Shown here one piece after another: positions 36,241 through 44,301 of a DNA stretch of 64,000 nucleotides. The stretch comes from Flavonifractor sp052065355. GTDB lineage: Bacteria > Bacillota > Clostridia > Oscillospirales > Oscillospiraceae. Where the stretch lies: assembly GCF_052065355.1 (NCBI RefSeq), contig NZ_JBQHUF010000008.1, forward strand, positions 1 to 64,000, in the 5' to 3' direction. The notes beneath the pieces are model-generated. The model did not search any database. It was not told where the DNA came from and was given only the letters and a program-made list of their open reading frames with translations. A program made the translations under genes and the position numbers. Numbering within the stretch: position 1 is the stretch's first letter; every line of letters begins with the position of its first letter.

Positions 36241-37512
36241 TCAGAACCAGCCGGTGTCCCGGCTGTCCAGCAGCTCCAGAGCGGAGCACAGCAGCTGGGC
36301 GGCCTCTCCCCGGGTCAGCTGGGTCCCCAGACTGGTGCCGCTGTCCAGTACGCCGCAGGTGGACAGATTGGCCGCCGACTGGGCGGCCCAGGCGGGGGCA
36401 TCAGCGGAGGCGAAGGTCTGAGCGTCCACATCGGTGATCTGGAGGGCCCGGTCCAGCAGCACCGCCGCCTCAGCGGCAGTCACCGTCTCGCTCCCCCGGA
36501 ACACCGCCTGGCCGCTCTCGTCCAGGCTGCCCTGGATCAGTCCGCTCTTCAGGGCGGAGGACACATAAGGCTTGGCCCAGGTCTCGATGGCCTCGTCGTC
36601 GGCAAAGCCGGTGCGCTCCACACCCTCCAGGGCCTCCAGACCCGCCGCGTCCATCACCATGGCCACAAACTGGCTGCGGGTAACGGCGGCGTCAGGCTGG
36701 AAGAAGTAGGAGCCGTTCATGCACTCCCCCACAAAAACACCCTCCTCCGCCAGGCGGATGGCCGCCTTCTGAGCGGGGTGGCCGTCCAGGTCTGCATAGG
36801 TCACCTTGGTGTCCGGCTTCTCGATCTTCACCTTCACCGTGGCCGGGTCGGAGGAATTGCCCACCGCGTCCACCGCCACATAGGTGAAGGTGTCCTTCCC
36901 CGTCTTATTCTCATAGGGGGTGTAGACAAAGGTGCCGTCCTCCTGAACGGTGACGGCTCCCCGGGCGGGCTTTTTCACCACATGGTAGGTCAAAAGGTCG
37001 CCCTCCGGATCCACTCCGTTGAAGCGCTCGGTAACGGCTACATTTTTATAGGTGGTCAGCTCCAGATCCCGGGCCACCGGAGCGCCGTTTTCCTCGGCAA
37101 GCAGGAACAGGTCGGCGTTGGCCGCCTCCCCGCTGGTACCGTTGGCAAACACCGGCAGGAACTGGAAGCTGGCGGCAGAGGAATTGACGGTGTCCTTGGC
37201 GGTATAGGTCAGGCCGTCCACCGCCTCCATGGAAATCACGTCGCCCACCCGCAGCAGCTGGCCACCCAGGGTCAGGGTGCCCGTCTGGCTGTCCGGCAGG
37301 GCCGAAATGACGATGGCGTCCAGCTCGTCGCCGTCGGTGAGAAAGTCGGCCTGAGTAAAGGTAAGGCTCTGGCCCACGGGAGCGTTTTTCATCAGGTCGT
37401 AGGCCACGGGGACCGTCTCCCCTTCTTCCGCGGAGAAAAAGGCGGAGGCGGGCAGGGCGGCGGCAAACAGCAGCGCCGCCGTCATTGCCGCGGTCAGGAT
37501 GCGGTATTTCAA
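36241..37512 (-). CDS. Secreted SLH-domain protein with cadherin-like domain
   Basis: 423 residues. A signal peptide (about 1-24, ending LPASAFF) is followed by a beta-rich region with a repeat around GQSLTFTQADFL and a cadherin-like or bacterial Ig-like unit (GVDPEGDLLTYHVVKKPARG to FVYTPYENKTGKDTFTYVA). Three SLH segments form the C-terminus (about 235-423; VTRSQFVAMVMDAAGL, VTAAEAAVLLDRALQ, LTRGEAAQLLCSALELL) and should anchor it to wall polysaccharide. The start is TTG at 37512, with AAGGAGG 8 bases upstream; the much longer frame reaching 38244 runs antisense to ylxM and ffh and is rejected. Its role is probably structural or adhesive. It is divergent from the SRP operon. Confidence 0.85.
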   Translation of the reverse strand: MKYRILTAAMTAALLFAAALPASAFFSAEEGETVPVAYDLMKNAPVGQSLTFTQADFLTDGDELDAIVISALPDSQTGTLTLGGQLLRVGDVISMEAVDGLTYTAKDTVNSSAASFQFLPVFANGTSGEAANADLFLLAEENGAPVARDLELTTYKNVAVTERFNGVDPEGDLLTYHVVKKPARGAVTVQEDGTFVYTPYENKTGKDTFTYVAVDAVGNSSDPATVKVKIEKPDTKVTYADLDGHPAQKAAIRLAEEGVFVGECMNGSYFFQPDAAVTRSQFVAMVMDAAGLEALEGVERTGFADDEAIETWAKPYVSSALKSGLIQGSLDESGQAVFRGSETVTAAEAAVLLDRALQITDVDAQTFASADAPAWAAQSAANLSTCGVLDSGTSLGTQLTRGEAAQLLCSALELLDSRDTGWF

Positions 37513-37597
37513 TTGGATGACCTCCTTATTTGGTAATCGCCCATAGTCTCTGCCAAAAGGGCCAAAATATGCGCGCTCTGCCAGGGAAAAATCCCTC

Positions 37598-37626
37598 TTG
37601 ACAAACGGCGGAAAATCGTGTATCAT
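37598..37626 (+). promoter_or_regulatory. Promoter of the ylxM-ffh-rpsP operon
   Basis: TTGACA (37598-37603), 17 bases, TATCAT (37621-37626), with GTG before the -10. The leader to 37702 contains a small GTAAAG/CTTTAC hairpin. Confidence 0.85.
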
Positions 37627-37701
37627 CCTTCTTGTTGTTGTAAAGCTTTGAAACTTTACTTCCTTTACAGAACCACCGGAGGTCCGGAAGGAGGCGGCAG
37701 G

Positions 37702-38070
37702 ATGAAGAATCAGGCATACCGTATGGCTCTGCTGTACGATTTCTACGGCGACATGCTTACCGACCGGCAGAAGGAGTTCTACGACCTTTATTACAACGAG
37801 GACCTGTCTCTGGCGGAGATCGCGGAGAACTACGGCATCACCCGTCAGGGTGTGCGGGACGTGATCGTCCGGGCGGAGGCAGTGCTCACCGAGCTGGAGG
37901 ACAAGACCGGCATCATCAAGCGGTTCCACAAGATGCAGGGTCAGTTCGCCCAGATCCAGGAGGCGGTGGACATCATCGCCAAGCGCAACGATCAGAACTG
38001 GCAGGACGACGAGGTGGAGGTCCAGTGCGGCCGCATCCGTGACCTGCTGGCCCAGCTGAAACAGGAGTGA
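37702..38070 (+). CDS. ylxM: YlxM family DNA-binding protein (SRP operon)
   Basis: 122 residues. A sigma-region-4-like helix-turn-helix is visible: LTDRQKEFYDLYYNEDLSLAEIA then GITRQGVRDVIVRAE. The rest is a helical tail. YlxM is an accessory protein encoded before ffh in Firmicutes and is linked to SRP function. The start at 37702 has a GGAGG site; the frame from 37618 starts in the promoter. Four bases separate it from ffh, so translation is coupled. Confidence 0.93.
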   Translation: MKNQAYRMALLYDFYGDMLTDRQKEFYDLYYNEDLSLAEIAENYGITRQGVRDVIVRAEAVLTELEDKTGIIKRFHKMQGQFAQIQEAVDIIAKRNDQNWQDDEVEVQCGRIRDLLAQLKQE

Positions 38071-38074
38071 CCCC

Positions 38075-39433
38075 ATGGCATTTGAGGGATTGACCGAAAA
38101 GCTCTCCGCCGCTTTCAAGAAGCTGCGGGGCAAGGGCCGTCTCACCGAGGCCGACGTGAAGGAGGCCATGAAGGAGATCCGGATGGCCCTGCTGGAGGCC
38201 GACGTCAACTTCAAGGTCGTCAAGCAGTTCGTGGCCTCCGTCACCGAGCGGGCTGTGGGCTCCGACGTACTGGAGAGCCTGACCCCCGCTCAGATGATCG
38301 TAAAGATCGTCAATGAAGAGCTCACCAGCCTGATGGGCGGTGAGAACACCAAGCTGATCATTTCTCCCAAGCCCCCCACGGTAGTCATGCTGTGCGGCCT
38401 CAACGGCGCGGGCAAGACCACCAACGGCGCCAAGCTGGCGGGGCTGTTCAAGCGGCAGGGCAAGCGGCCCCTGCTGGTGGCCTGCGACACCTTCCGTCCC
38501 GCCGCCATCACCCAGCTGGAGGTGGTTGGCTCCCAGGTGGACGTGCCGGTGTTCCAGATGGGCCAGATTGACCCCATCGACATCGCCAAGGCGGGTATCG
38601 AGCACGCCAAGAAGCACGGCAACGACATCGTATTTATCGACACCGCCGGCCGGCTCCATGTGGATGAAGAGCTGATGGATCAGCTCAAGCAGATGAAGGC
38701 GGCCATTGACCCCACTGAGATCCTGCTGATCGTGGACGCCATGATCGGTCAGGATGCTGTGAACGCCGCCAAGGCCTTTGACGAGGCGCTGGACATCACC
38801 GGCGTGATGCTCACCAAGCTGGACGGCGACGCCCGGGGCGGCGCGGCCCTCTCCATCAAGGCGGTGACCGGCAAGCCCATCAAGTTCGTGGGCCAGGGCG
38901 AGAAGCTGGATCAGGTAGACCTGTTCTACCCCGACCGGATGGCCTCCCGCATCCTGGGCATGGGCGACGTGCTGTCCCTCATTGAGAAGGCACAGCAGAA
39001 TTTTGACGCACAGAAGGCCGCCGAGCTGCAGCAGAAGCTGCGCAAGAACAAATTCACTCTGGCGGACTTTTATGACCAGCTGGTGCAGCTCAAGAGTATG
39101 GGCTCTCTCAGCGATATCGCCGGGATGCTGCCCGGTGTCAACGGCAAAGCCCTGGAGGGCGCCATGGTGGATGAATCCGCCCTGGCCCGCACCGAGGCCA
39201 TCATCCTGTCCATGACCCCCGCCGAGCGGGAGGACCCCTCCCTGCTGAACAACAGCCGGAAAAAGCGCATCGCCGCCGGCTCCGGCACCCAGGTGGTGGA
39301 CATCAACCGTCTGCTGAAGCAGTTCGAGCTGATGCAGCAGATGAGCAAGCAGTTCTCCGGCAAGAACATGAAGAAGCTTGGCCGGATGGGAAAGATGGGC
39401 GGCTTCGGAAAGCTGCCCGGCCTGCCCTTCTAA
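38075..39433 (+). CDS. ffh: Signal recognition particle protein Ffh
   Basis: GTPase that, with the 4.5S/scRNA, targets nascent membrane and secreted proteins to FtsY. N domain (residues 1-90), G domain with GLNGAGKTTNGAKLAG, CDTFRPAAITQLE, DTAGRLHVD and TKLDGDARGGAALS, then the methionine-rich M domain (about 295-452) ending in a Gly/Met/Lys tail (MGKMGGFGKLPG). 452 residues, normal. It follows ylxM and precedes rpsP. Confidence 0.98.
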   Translation: MAFEGLTEKLSAAFKKLRGKGRLTEADVKEAMKEIRMALLEADVNFKVVKQFVASVTERAVGSDVLESLTPAQMIVKIVNEELTSLMGGENTKLIISPKPPTVVMLCGLNGAGKTTNGAKLAGLFKRQGKRPLLVACDTFRPAAITQLEVVGSQVDVPVFQMGQIDPIDIAKAGIEHAKKHGNDIVFIDTAGRLHVDEELMDQLKQMKAAIDPTEILLIVDAMIGQDAVNAAKAFDEALDITGVMLTKLDGDARGGAALSIKAVTGKPIKFVGQGEKLDQVDLFYPDRMASRILGMGDVLSLIEKAQQNFDAQKAAELQQKLRKNKFTLADFYDQLVQLKSMGSLSDIAGMLPGVNGKALEGAMVDESALARTEAIILSMTPAEREDPSLLNNSRKKRIAAGSGTQVVDINRLLKQFELMQQMSKQFSGKNMKKLGRMGKMGGFGKLPGLPF

Positions 39434-39499
39434 ATGTTGGTAAGCGCGCCAAGCCGCGTTTCCATAGATGTTTGAAACTTACATGGAGGTGAAGATACA

Positions 39500-39739
39500 A
39501 TGGTTAAGATCAGACTGCGTCGCATGGGCGCTAAGAAGTCTCCTTTCTACCGCATCGTGGTGGCGGACTCCCGCTATCCCCGTGACGGCCGCTTCATCGA
39601 GGAGATCGGCACTTACAACCCCCTGACCCAGCCCGCCGAGATCAAGGTGGACGCCGAGCGCGCCCAGGCCTGGATCAAGACTGGTGCTCAGCCCACTGAG
39701 ACCGTGAAGGCTCTGCTGAAAAAAGCTGGCGCCATCTAA
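39500..39739 (+). CDS. rpsP: 30S ribosomal protein S16
   Basis: 79 residues with the universal start MVKIRLRRMGAKKSPFYRIV and RDGRFIEEIGTYNPL. Binds 16S rRNA in the small-subunit body. GGAGGTGAAG precedes the ATG. It sits in the conserved order ffh-rpsP-khpA-rimM-trmD. Confidence 0.98.
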   Translation: MVKIRLRRMGAKKSPFYRIVVADSRYPRDGRFIEEIGTYNPLTQPAEIKVDAERAQAWIKTGAQPTETVKALLKKAGAI

Positions 39740-39757
39740 TTTGGAGGTCAGGCTGGC

Positions 39758-39988
39758 ATGAAGGAACTGCTCACCTACATCGCCCGCAGCCTGGTAGACC
39801 ATCCCGACTCCGTGGTGGTCACCGAGCACGCCGGCGAGAGTGAGACCGTCCTGGAGCTTCGGGTGGCCCCCGAGGACATGGGCAAGGTGATCGGCCGCCA
39901 GGGCCGCATCGCCAAGGAGATCCGCACGCTGATGCGCTCCGTGGCTCAGCGCCAGGGCACCAAGGTCTCCGTCGAGATCGTCGACTGA
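39758..39988 (+). CDS. khpA: KH-domain RNA-binding protein KhpA (YlqC)
   Basis: 76 residues: a single KH domain with the GKVIGRQGRIAKEIRTL loop (GxxG = GRQG). KhpA, together with KhpB (Jag), binds RNAs and influences cell elongation and division in Firmicutes. GGAGG precedes the ATG, and the gene is 18 bases after rpsP. A terminator follows and probably reduces read-through to rimM. Confidence 0.95.
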   Translation: MKELLTYIARSLVDHPDSVVVTEHAGESETVLELRVAPEDMGKVIGRQGRIAKEIRTLMRSVAQRQGTKVSVEIVD

Positions 39989-40021
39989 AAAGCGGGGGGG
40001 TAGCTACCCCGCCGCTTTTTG
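39988..40021 (+). terminator. Terminator after khpA
   Basis: AAAAGCGG...GGGTAG / CTACCCC...CCGCTTTTT hairpin with a T-run. It separates rpsP-khpA from rimM-trmD and may be an attenuator giving higher rpsP expression. Confidence 0.75.
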
Positions 40022-40055
40022 CATCAAATTCCAGCCTGCAGGAGGTTGCAGAACT

Positions 40056-40556
40056 ATGAAAAACCAATTTCTCGAGGCCGGGCAGATCGTCAATACCCAC
40101 GGTATCCAGGGTGAGGTCAAGATCGTCCCCTGGTGCGACACCCCGGAGTTCCTCTGCCAGTTCGATACTCTTTATATCGATGCCAAGCCCGTCAAGGTCC
40201 GGGCCACCCGTGTCCACAAGGGCAATGTGCTGGCTACCCTGGAGGGGGTAAGCGACGTAAACGCCGCCATGGCCCTGAAGGGCAAGACCGTCTCCATCGA
40301 CCGCACCGGCGTGGTGCTCCCCGAGGGGCGGCACTTTATCGCCGACCTGATGGGCCTGGAGGTCATTGACGCCGCCACCGGCGAGAAGATCGGTATCGTG
40401 GCCGACGTACTCACGCCCCCCGCCCACGAGGTCTACGTGGTCAAGGGCGAGCATGAGTATATGATTCCCGCCGTGGACGAGTTCCTGGCGGAGACCAACG
40501 TGGAGGGCGGCTATATCAAAGTCCGGCTCATTGAGGGGATGCGCACCGATGTATAG
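40056..40556 (+). CDS. rimM: 16S rRNA processing protein RimM
   Basis: 166 residues. N-terminal RimM domain with LEAGQIVNTHGIQGEVKI, then a PRC-barrel domain (DLMGLEVIDAATGEKIG to VEGGYIKVRLIEGM). Assists late 30S head assembly by binding S19. AGGAGG lies upstream of the ATG. Its last bases overlap the trmD start by 8 bases. Confidence 0.96.
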   Translation: MKNQFLEAGQIVNTHGIQGEVKIVPWCDTPEFLCQFDTLYIDAKPVKVRATRVHKGNVLATLEGVSDVNAAMALKGKTVSIDRTGVVLPEGRHFIADLMGLEVIDAATGEKIGIVADVLTPPAHEVYVVKGEHEYMIPAVDEFLAETNVEGGYIKVRLIEGMRTDV

Positions 40557-41292
40557 CATTGATATTATGACCCTCTTCGATCTGACTGTGGGGGATATGA
40601 TGAATGAGTCCATCCTGGGCCGGGCCCAGGAGCGGGACATCATCCGCATCGAGGCCCACCAGATCCGGGACTACACCCTGAACAAGCAGAAGCAGGTGGA
40701 CGACTACCCCTACGGCGGCGGCCGTGGGGCAGTGATGCAGGCCGACCCCCTCTACCAGTGCTGGAAGCACATTGTGGACACCTACGGGCCGGGGCATACC
40801 ATCTATATGTCCCCCGCGGGTAAGACCTTCACCGAGGGCGACGCCCGCCGTCTGCGGGACGACTACGACCACCTGATCCTGGTGTGCGGCCACTATGAGG
40901 GCATTGACGAGCGGTTCATCGAGGAGTGCGTGGACGAGGAGATCTCCATCGGAGACTTCGTCCTCACCGGTGGCGAACTGGCCGCCATGGTGGTGGCCGA
41001 CGCGGTGTCCCGTCTGGTACCCGGTGTACTGTCCGACCCCGAGTGCTTTGAGAATGAGAGCCACTGGAACGGCATGCTGGAGTATCCCCAGTACTCCCGT
41101 CCCGAGGAGTGGCACGGCCGGAAGGTCCCCCCTATCCTCCGCTCCGGCGACCACAAGAACATCGCCAAATGGCGGCGGAAGCAGTCCATCCTCCGCACCC
41201 GCCAGCGGCGGCCCGACCTGTATGAAAAGCTGGACCTGTCCTCCAAGGAGGACCAGAAGCTGCTGCGTGAGCTGGAGGAAGAGGGCAATTAA
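40549..41292 (+). CDS. trmD: tRNA (guanine-37-N1)-methyltransferase
   Basis: Makes m1G37 in tRNAs reading CNN codons and prevents +1 frameshifting; in this window tRNA-Pro(CGG) is a plausible substrate. SPOUT-fold signatures: YPYGGGRGAVMQADPL, HYEGIDERF, EISIGDFVLTGGELAA and SHWNGMLEYPQYSRP (usual G-x-L-E-Y-P-Q-Y-T/S-R-P motif). 247 residues. The start is inside the rimM end. Instead of the usual rplS, a GH13 gene follows. Confidence 0.97.
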   Translation: MYSIDIMTLFDLTVGDMMNESILGRAQERDIIRIEAHQIRDYTLNKQKQVDDYPYGGGRGAVMQADPLYQCWKHIVDTYGPGHTIYMSPAGKTFTEGDARRLRDDYDHLILVCGHYEGIDERFIEECVDEEISIGDFVLTGGELAAMVVADAVSRLVPGVLSDPECFENESHWNGMLEYPQYSRPEEWHGRKVPPILRSGDHKNIAKWRRKQSILRTRQRRPDLYEKLDLSSKEDQKLLRELEEEGN

Positions 41293-41324
41293 CGGATCCA
41301 CACATTGAAACGGAGGCATTTGTT

Positions 41325-42689
41325 ATGAGTCATTGGTCCACCGATTCTGTGTTCTACCATATCTATCCCCTGGGATTCTGCGGCGCGCCGGAGTACAACG
41401 ACTTCGGAGCCCCGGTCCAGCGGCTGGAGCAGCTGCGGGACTGGATCCCCCATCTGAAGGAACTGGGGATCAACGCCCTCTATCTGGGGCCGGTGTTCCA
41501 GTCCGTCAAGCACGGCTACGACACCGCCGACTACTACCAGGTGGACTGCCGCCTGGGAGATAACGAGTCTTTTGCCAAGCTGTGCGACGAGCTCCATGAA
41601 AACGGCATCCGCGTCGTGCTGGACGGAGTGTTCAACCATGTGGGCCGGGAGTTCTGGGCCTTCAAGGATGTGCGGGAAAAGGGCCAGGGCTCTCCCTACT
41701 GCGGCTGGTTCCACGACCTGAACTTCGGCGGCCCCTCCCCCATGGGAGATCCCTTCTGGTACACCGCCTGGCAGGGCCACTACGAGCTGGTGAAGCTGAA
41801 CCTGCGCAACCCCGATGTGGTCCGTCACCTGCTGGACGCAGTGGGCATGTGGATGGACAAATTCCACATTGACGGTCTGCGGCTGGACGCCGCCGACTGC
41901 GTGGACTTCGACTTCTTCCGCACCCTGAAGGGTTTCGTCAAGAGCCGGGACCCGGAGTTCTGGCTCATGGGTGAGATCATCCACGGGGACTACGCCCGGT
42001 GGGCCAACCCGGAGATGCTGGACACCGTTACCAACTACGAGTGCTGGAAGGGTCTGTGGTCCTCCCACAACGACAAGAACTACTTCGAGATCGCCCACTC
42101 CCTCAACCGGCAGTTTGGCCCCGGCGGCATCTACCGGAATCTGAGCCTGTACAACTTCGCAGACAACCACGACGTGGACCGGCTGGCCTCCAAGCTCACC
42201 GATCCCGCTCACCTGGAAAACGTGTACACCCTGCTGTACACCATGCCGGGCATCCCCTCTCTGTACTACGGCAGCGAGTGGGCGCTGAAAGGCGCGCGCA
42301 CCAAGACCTCCGACGCGGTGCTCCGCCCCCATCTGGAGCTGAAAGAGATGATGGAGCTGGACCAGAGCCTGTGCGGCCACCTGTCCAGGCTGGCCGCCAT
42401 CCGCGCCTCCTTCCCCGCCCTGCGGGTGGGCCAGTACGAGAATGTGGTCATCAAGAACCAACAGCTGGTCTTCCGCCGCTCCACCGACAATCAGCGGGTA
42501 TACGTGGTCCTGAACCTTGAGCCCCAGGAGGTCCACGTGGAGTTCCCCCACAATGAGCCGGTGCTCCAGGACGTGCTGAACGACAACACCATTTTCAACA
42601 ACGACGGCGGCCGCACCTGGCTGCCGGTGCCCCCCTGCTCCGCCCGGATCCTGGTGGGCGCCCCTGACCGGTTCGCCTGGCCCGACTGA
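41325..42689 (+). CDS. GH13 alpha-amylase family glycoside hydrolase (cytosolic)
   Basis: 454 residues without signal peptide. Catalytic (beta/alpha)8 barrel features: YLGPVFQSVKHGYDT, GVFNHVGREF, nucleophile D188 (HIDGLRLDAAD), acid/base E217 (FWLMGEIIHG) and the third Asp in NFADNHDVDR (D283). It acts on alpha-glucans or maltooligosaccharides inside the cell; neopullulanase/maltodextrin-type specificity is possible but not proven. GGAGG precedes the ATG. It is 32 bases downstream of trmD. Confidence 0.9.
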   Translation: MSHWSTDSVFYHIYPLGFCGAPEYNDFGAPVQRLEQLRDWIPHLKELGINALYLGPVFQSVKHGYDTADYYQVDCRLGDNESFAKLCDELHENGIRVVLDGVFNHVGREFWAFKDVREKGQGSPYCGWFHDLNFGGPSPMGDPFWYTAWQGHYELVKLNLRNPDVVRHLLDAVGMWMDKFHIDGLRLDAADCVDFDFFRTLKGFVKSRDPEFWLMGEIIHGDYARWANPEMLDTVTNYECWKGLWSSHNDKNYFEIAHSLNRQFGPGGIYRNLSLYNFADNHDVDRLASKLTDPAHLENVYTLLYTMPGIPSLYYGSEWALKGARTKTSDAVLRPHLELKEMMELDQSLCGHLSRLAAIRASFPALRVGQYENVVIKNQQLVFRRSTDNQRVYVVLNLEPQEVHVEFPHNEPVLQDVLNDNTIFNNDGGRTWLPVPPCSARILVGAPDRFAWPD

Positions 42690-42727
42690 TCCACCCAAGG
42701 AAATCCAATTTGTTTACATCTTCTCCC

Positions 42728-42756
42728 TTTACTTTTTGCGGTATTGATGATACAAT
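42728..42756 (+). promoter_or_regulatory. degV promoter
   Basis: TTTACT (42728-42733), 17 bases, TACAAT (42751-42756), 50 bases before the degV start. Confidence 0.65.
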
Positions 42757-42806
42757 GACCCAAAAGAGAGATGTAATCTTTACAATTATATTTGAGGGTT
42801 TCTATT

Positions 42807-43643
42807 ATGAGTTTTAAGATCATTGTCGATAGCTGCTGCGACCTGACGCCCGCCCAGCTGCGGGACGGTCCTTTTGTCAGTGTACCGCTGACCATCCATG
42901 TGGGGGAGCAGTCCATTGTGGACGATCCCTGTTTTGACCGGGGCGCCCTGCTCCACGCCATGAAGGAGTGCCCCACCGCCCCCCACACCTCCTGTCCTTC
43001 CCCCGCCCAGTATCTGGACGCCTTTGACTGTGGGGCAGACGATATTTATGTGGTTACCCTGTCCGCCCTGCTCTCTGGCTCCCACAATGCCGCGGCTCAG
43101 GCACGGAACCTGTGGCTGGAGGATCATCCCGGTACCAATGTCCACATTTTCAACTCCTGCTCCGCCTCCGCCGGCGAGGTGCTGGTGGCGCTGAAGATCC
43201 AGGAGCTGGCCCAGTCCGGCGTGGACTTTACCACCGTGGTGGCTCAGGTGTCCCGGTATATCGAGGAGATGGACACTCTGTTTGTCCTGGAGAATCTGGA
43301 CAACCTGCGGAAAAACGGCCGTCTGTCCCGGATGCAGTCCCTGGTGACCAGCACCCTGCGCATCAAGCTGCTGCTGGGCTCCACTCCGGAGGGAGAGATC
43401 TGCAAAAAGGGGCAGGCTATGTCGGTGAAGCAGGCCCTGAGCAAGATGGTGTCCATTATGGCTGCCGACCCCTGCCACGTGGGCAAGCGGCTGGCCATCG
43501 TCCACTGCAACTGTCTGGAGCGAGCCTACCACCTGCGGGAGCTGGCGCTGAAGCAGTGCCAGTTCTCAGAGATTCTGATCAGCGAGACCGGCGGCATCTC
43601 CACGGTGTACGCCAACGACGGCGGCGTGGTGGCCGCGTACTGA
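42807..43643 (+). CDS. DegV family fatty-acid-binding protein
   Basis: 278 residues starting MSFKIIVDSCCDLTPAQL. The DegV fold binds a fatty acid in a deep pocket; related FakB proteins present fatty acids to the kinase FakA. Visible family features are TSCPSPAQYLDAF, VTLSALLSGSHNAA, and the hinge ENLDNLRKNGRLSRMQS. The start at 42807 has GAGGG upstream. No fakA lies beside it. It is a monocistronic unit with its own promoter and terminator. Confidence 0.92.
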   Translation: MSFKIIVDSCCDLTPAQLRDGPFVSVPLTIHVGEQSIVDDPCFDRGALLHAMKECPTAPHTSCPSPAQYLDAFDCGADDIYVVTLSALLSGSHNAAAQARNLWLEDHPGTNVHIFNSCSASAGEVLVALKIQELAQSGVDFTTVVAQVSRYIEEMDTLFVLENLDNLRKNGRLSRMQSLVTSTLRIKLLLGSTPEGEICKKGQAMSVKQALSKMVSIMAADPCHVGKRLAIVHCNCLERAYHLRELALKQCQFSEILISETGGISTVYANDGGVVAAY

Positions 43644-43656
43644 GCGCTTTGTTCTG

Positions 43657-43694
43657 CCGCCCGGAGGGTATGCCCTTCCGGGCGGTTGTTTTTT
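43657..43694 (+). terminator. degV terminator
   Basis: CCGCCCGGAGGG / CCCTTCCGGGCGG with a TATG loop, then TTGTTTTTT. The T-run overlaps the -35 of the next promoter. Confidence 0.88.
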
Positions 43695-43714
43695 GCTTCC
43701 TTTTGTGGTATAGT
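43686..43714 (+). promoter_or_regulatory. Promoter of the GNAT gene
   Basis: TTGTTT (43686-43691), 17 bases, TATAGT (43709-43714) with TGTGG before the -10. Confidence 0.6.
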
Positions 43715-43747
43715 GGCAAAAATATTTTGTTGTAAGGAGGATGCCCT

Positions 43748-44245
43748 ATGAACTATACCATTCGCCCCACCCGGCCGGAGGACGCCGAAGGAACCGCCGC
43801 TCTGCGGAAGATGCCGGGGGTGTTTGAAAATACCCTGGGCCTGCCCTCCTACCGGGCGGCCGACAGCGCAGCCTTCATCAATGGGCTGGGTCCCAATGAC
43901 CATCACTTTGTGGCGGTGCTGGAGGACGGCACCGTTATCGGCGCCGCAGGTCTTCAGGTCTTTTCCAATCCCCGGATGCGCCACGTGGGCAGCGTGGGTC
44001 TTTTTGTCCACACCGACTACCAGAACATGGGGGTGGGCACCGCCCTCATGCGCACCCTGCTGGATCTGGCGGACAACTGGCTCATGCTGGTGCGGGTGGA
44101 ACTCACAGTTTTTGCCGACAATCAGCGGGCTATCCACCTCTACGAAAAGCTGGGCTTTGAAAAAGAGGGACTCAAGCGTATGTCCACCGTCCGGGACGGA
44201 CAATATGCCGACGAGTACATGATGGCCCGGCTGAGAATGTCCTGA
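43748..44245 (+). CDS. GNAT family N-acetyltransferase
   Basis: 165 residues with GNAT motifs: TIRPTRPEDAEGTAAL, VGSVGLFVHTDYQNMGVGTA (acetyl-CoA P-loop Q-N-M-G-V-G) and NQRAIHLYEKLGFEKEGLK. It resembles the broad Acetyltransf_1 group; the substrate is not identifiable. TAAGGAGG precedes the ATG. It is a single gene between a promoter and a terminator. Confidence 0.88.
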   Translation: MNYTIRPTRPEDAEGTAALRKMPGVFENTLGLPSYRAADSAAFINGLGPNDHHFVAVLEDGTVIGAAGLQVFSNPRMRHVGSVGLFVHTDYQNMGVGTALMRTLLDLADNWLMLVRVELTVFADNQRAIHLYEKLGFEKEGLKRMSTVRDGQYADEYMMARLRMS

Positions 44246-44251
44246 AAAAGT

Positions 44252-44290
44252 ACCGGAGGCGCCGCAAATGCGGCGCCTCCGGTTTCTTCT
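44252..44290. terminator. Terminator between GNAT and HAD genes
   Basis: 14-base perfect stem ACCGGAGGCGCCGC / GCGGCGCCTCCGGT with a 4-base loop, then TTTCTTCT. On the other strand the tail is ACTTTTT, so it can serve both converging genes. Confidence 0.88.
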
Positions 44291-44301
44291 CTCTGAATTA
44301 G

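Noticed and set aside
37513..38244. N-terminal extension of the SLH protein frame to 38244
   Set aside because: It runs antisense to ylxM and ffh and past their promoter; the TTG at 37512 with AAGGAGG and a following signal peptide is the better start.
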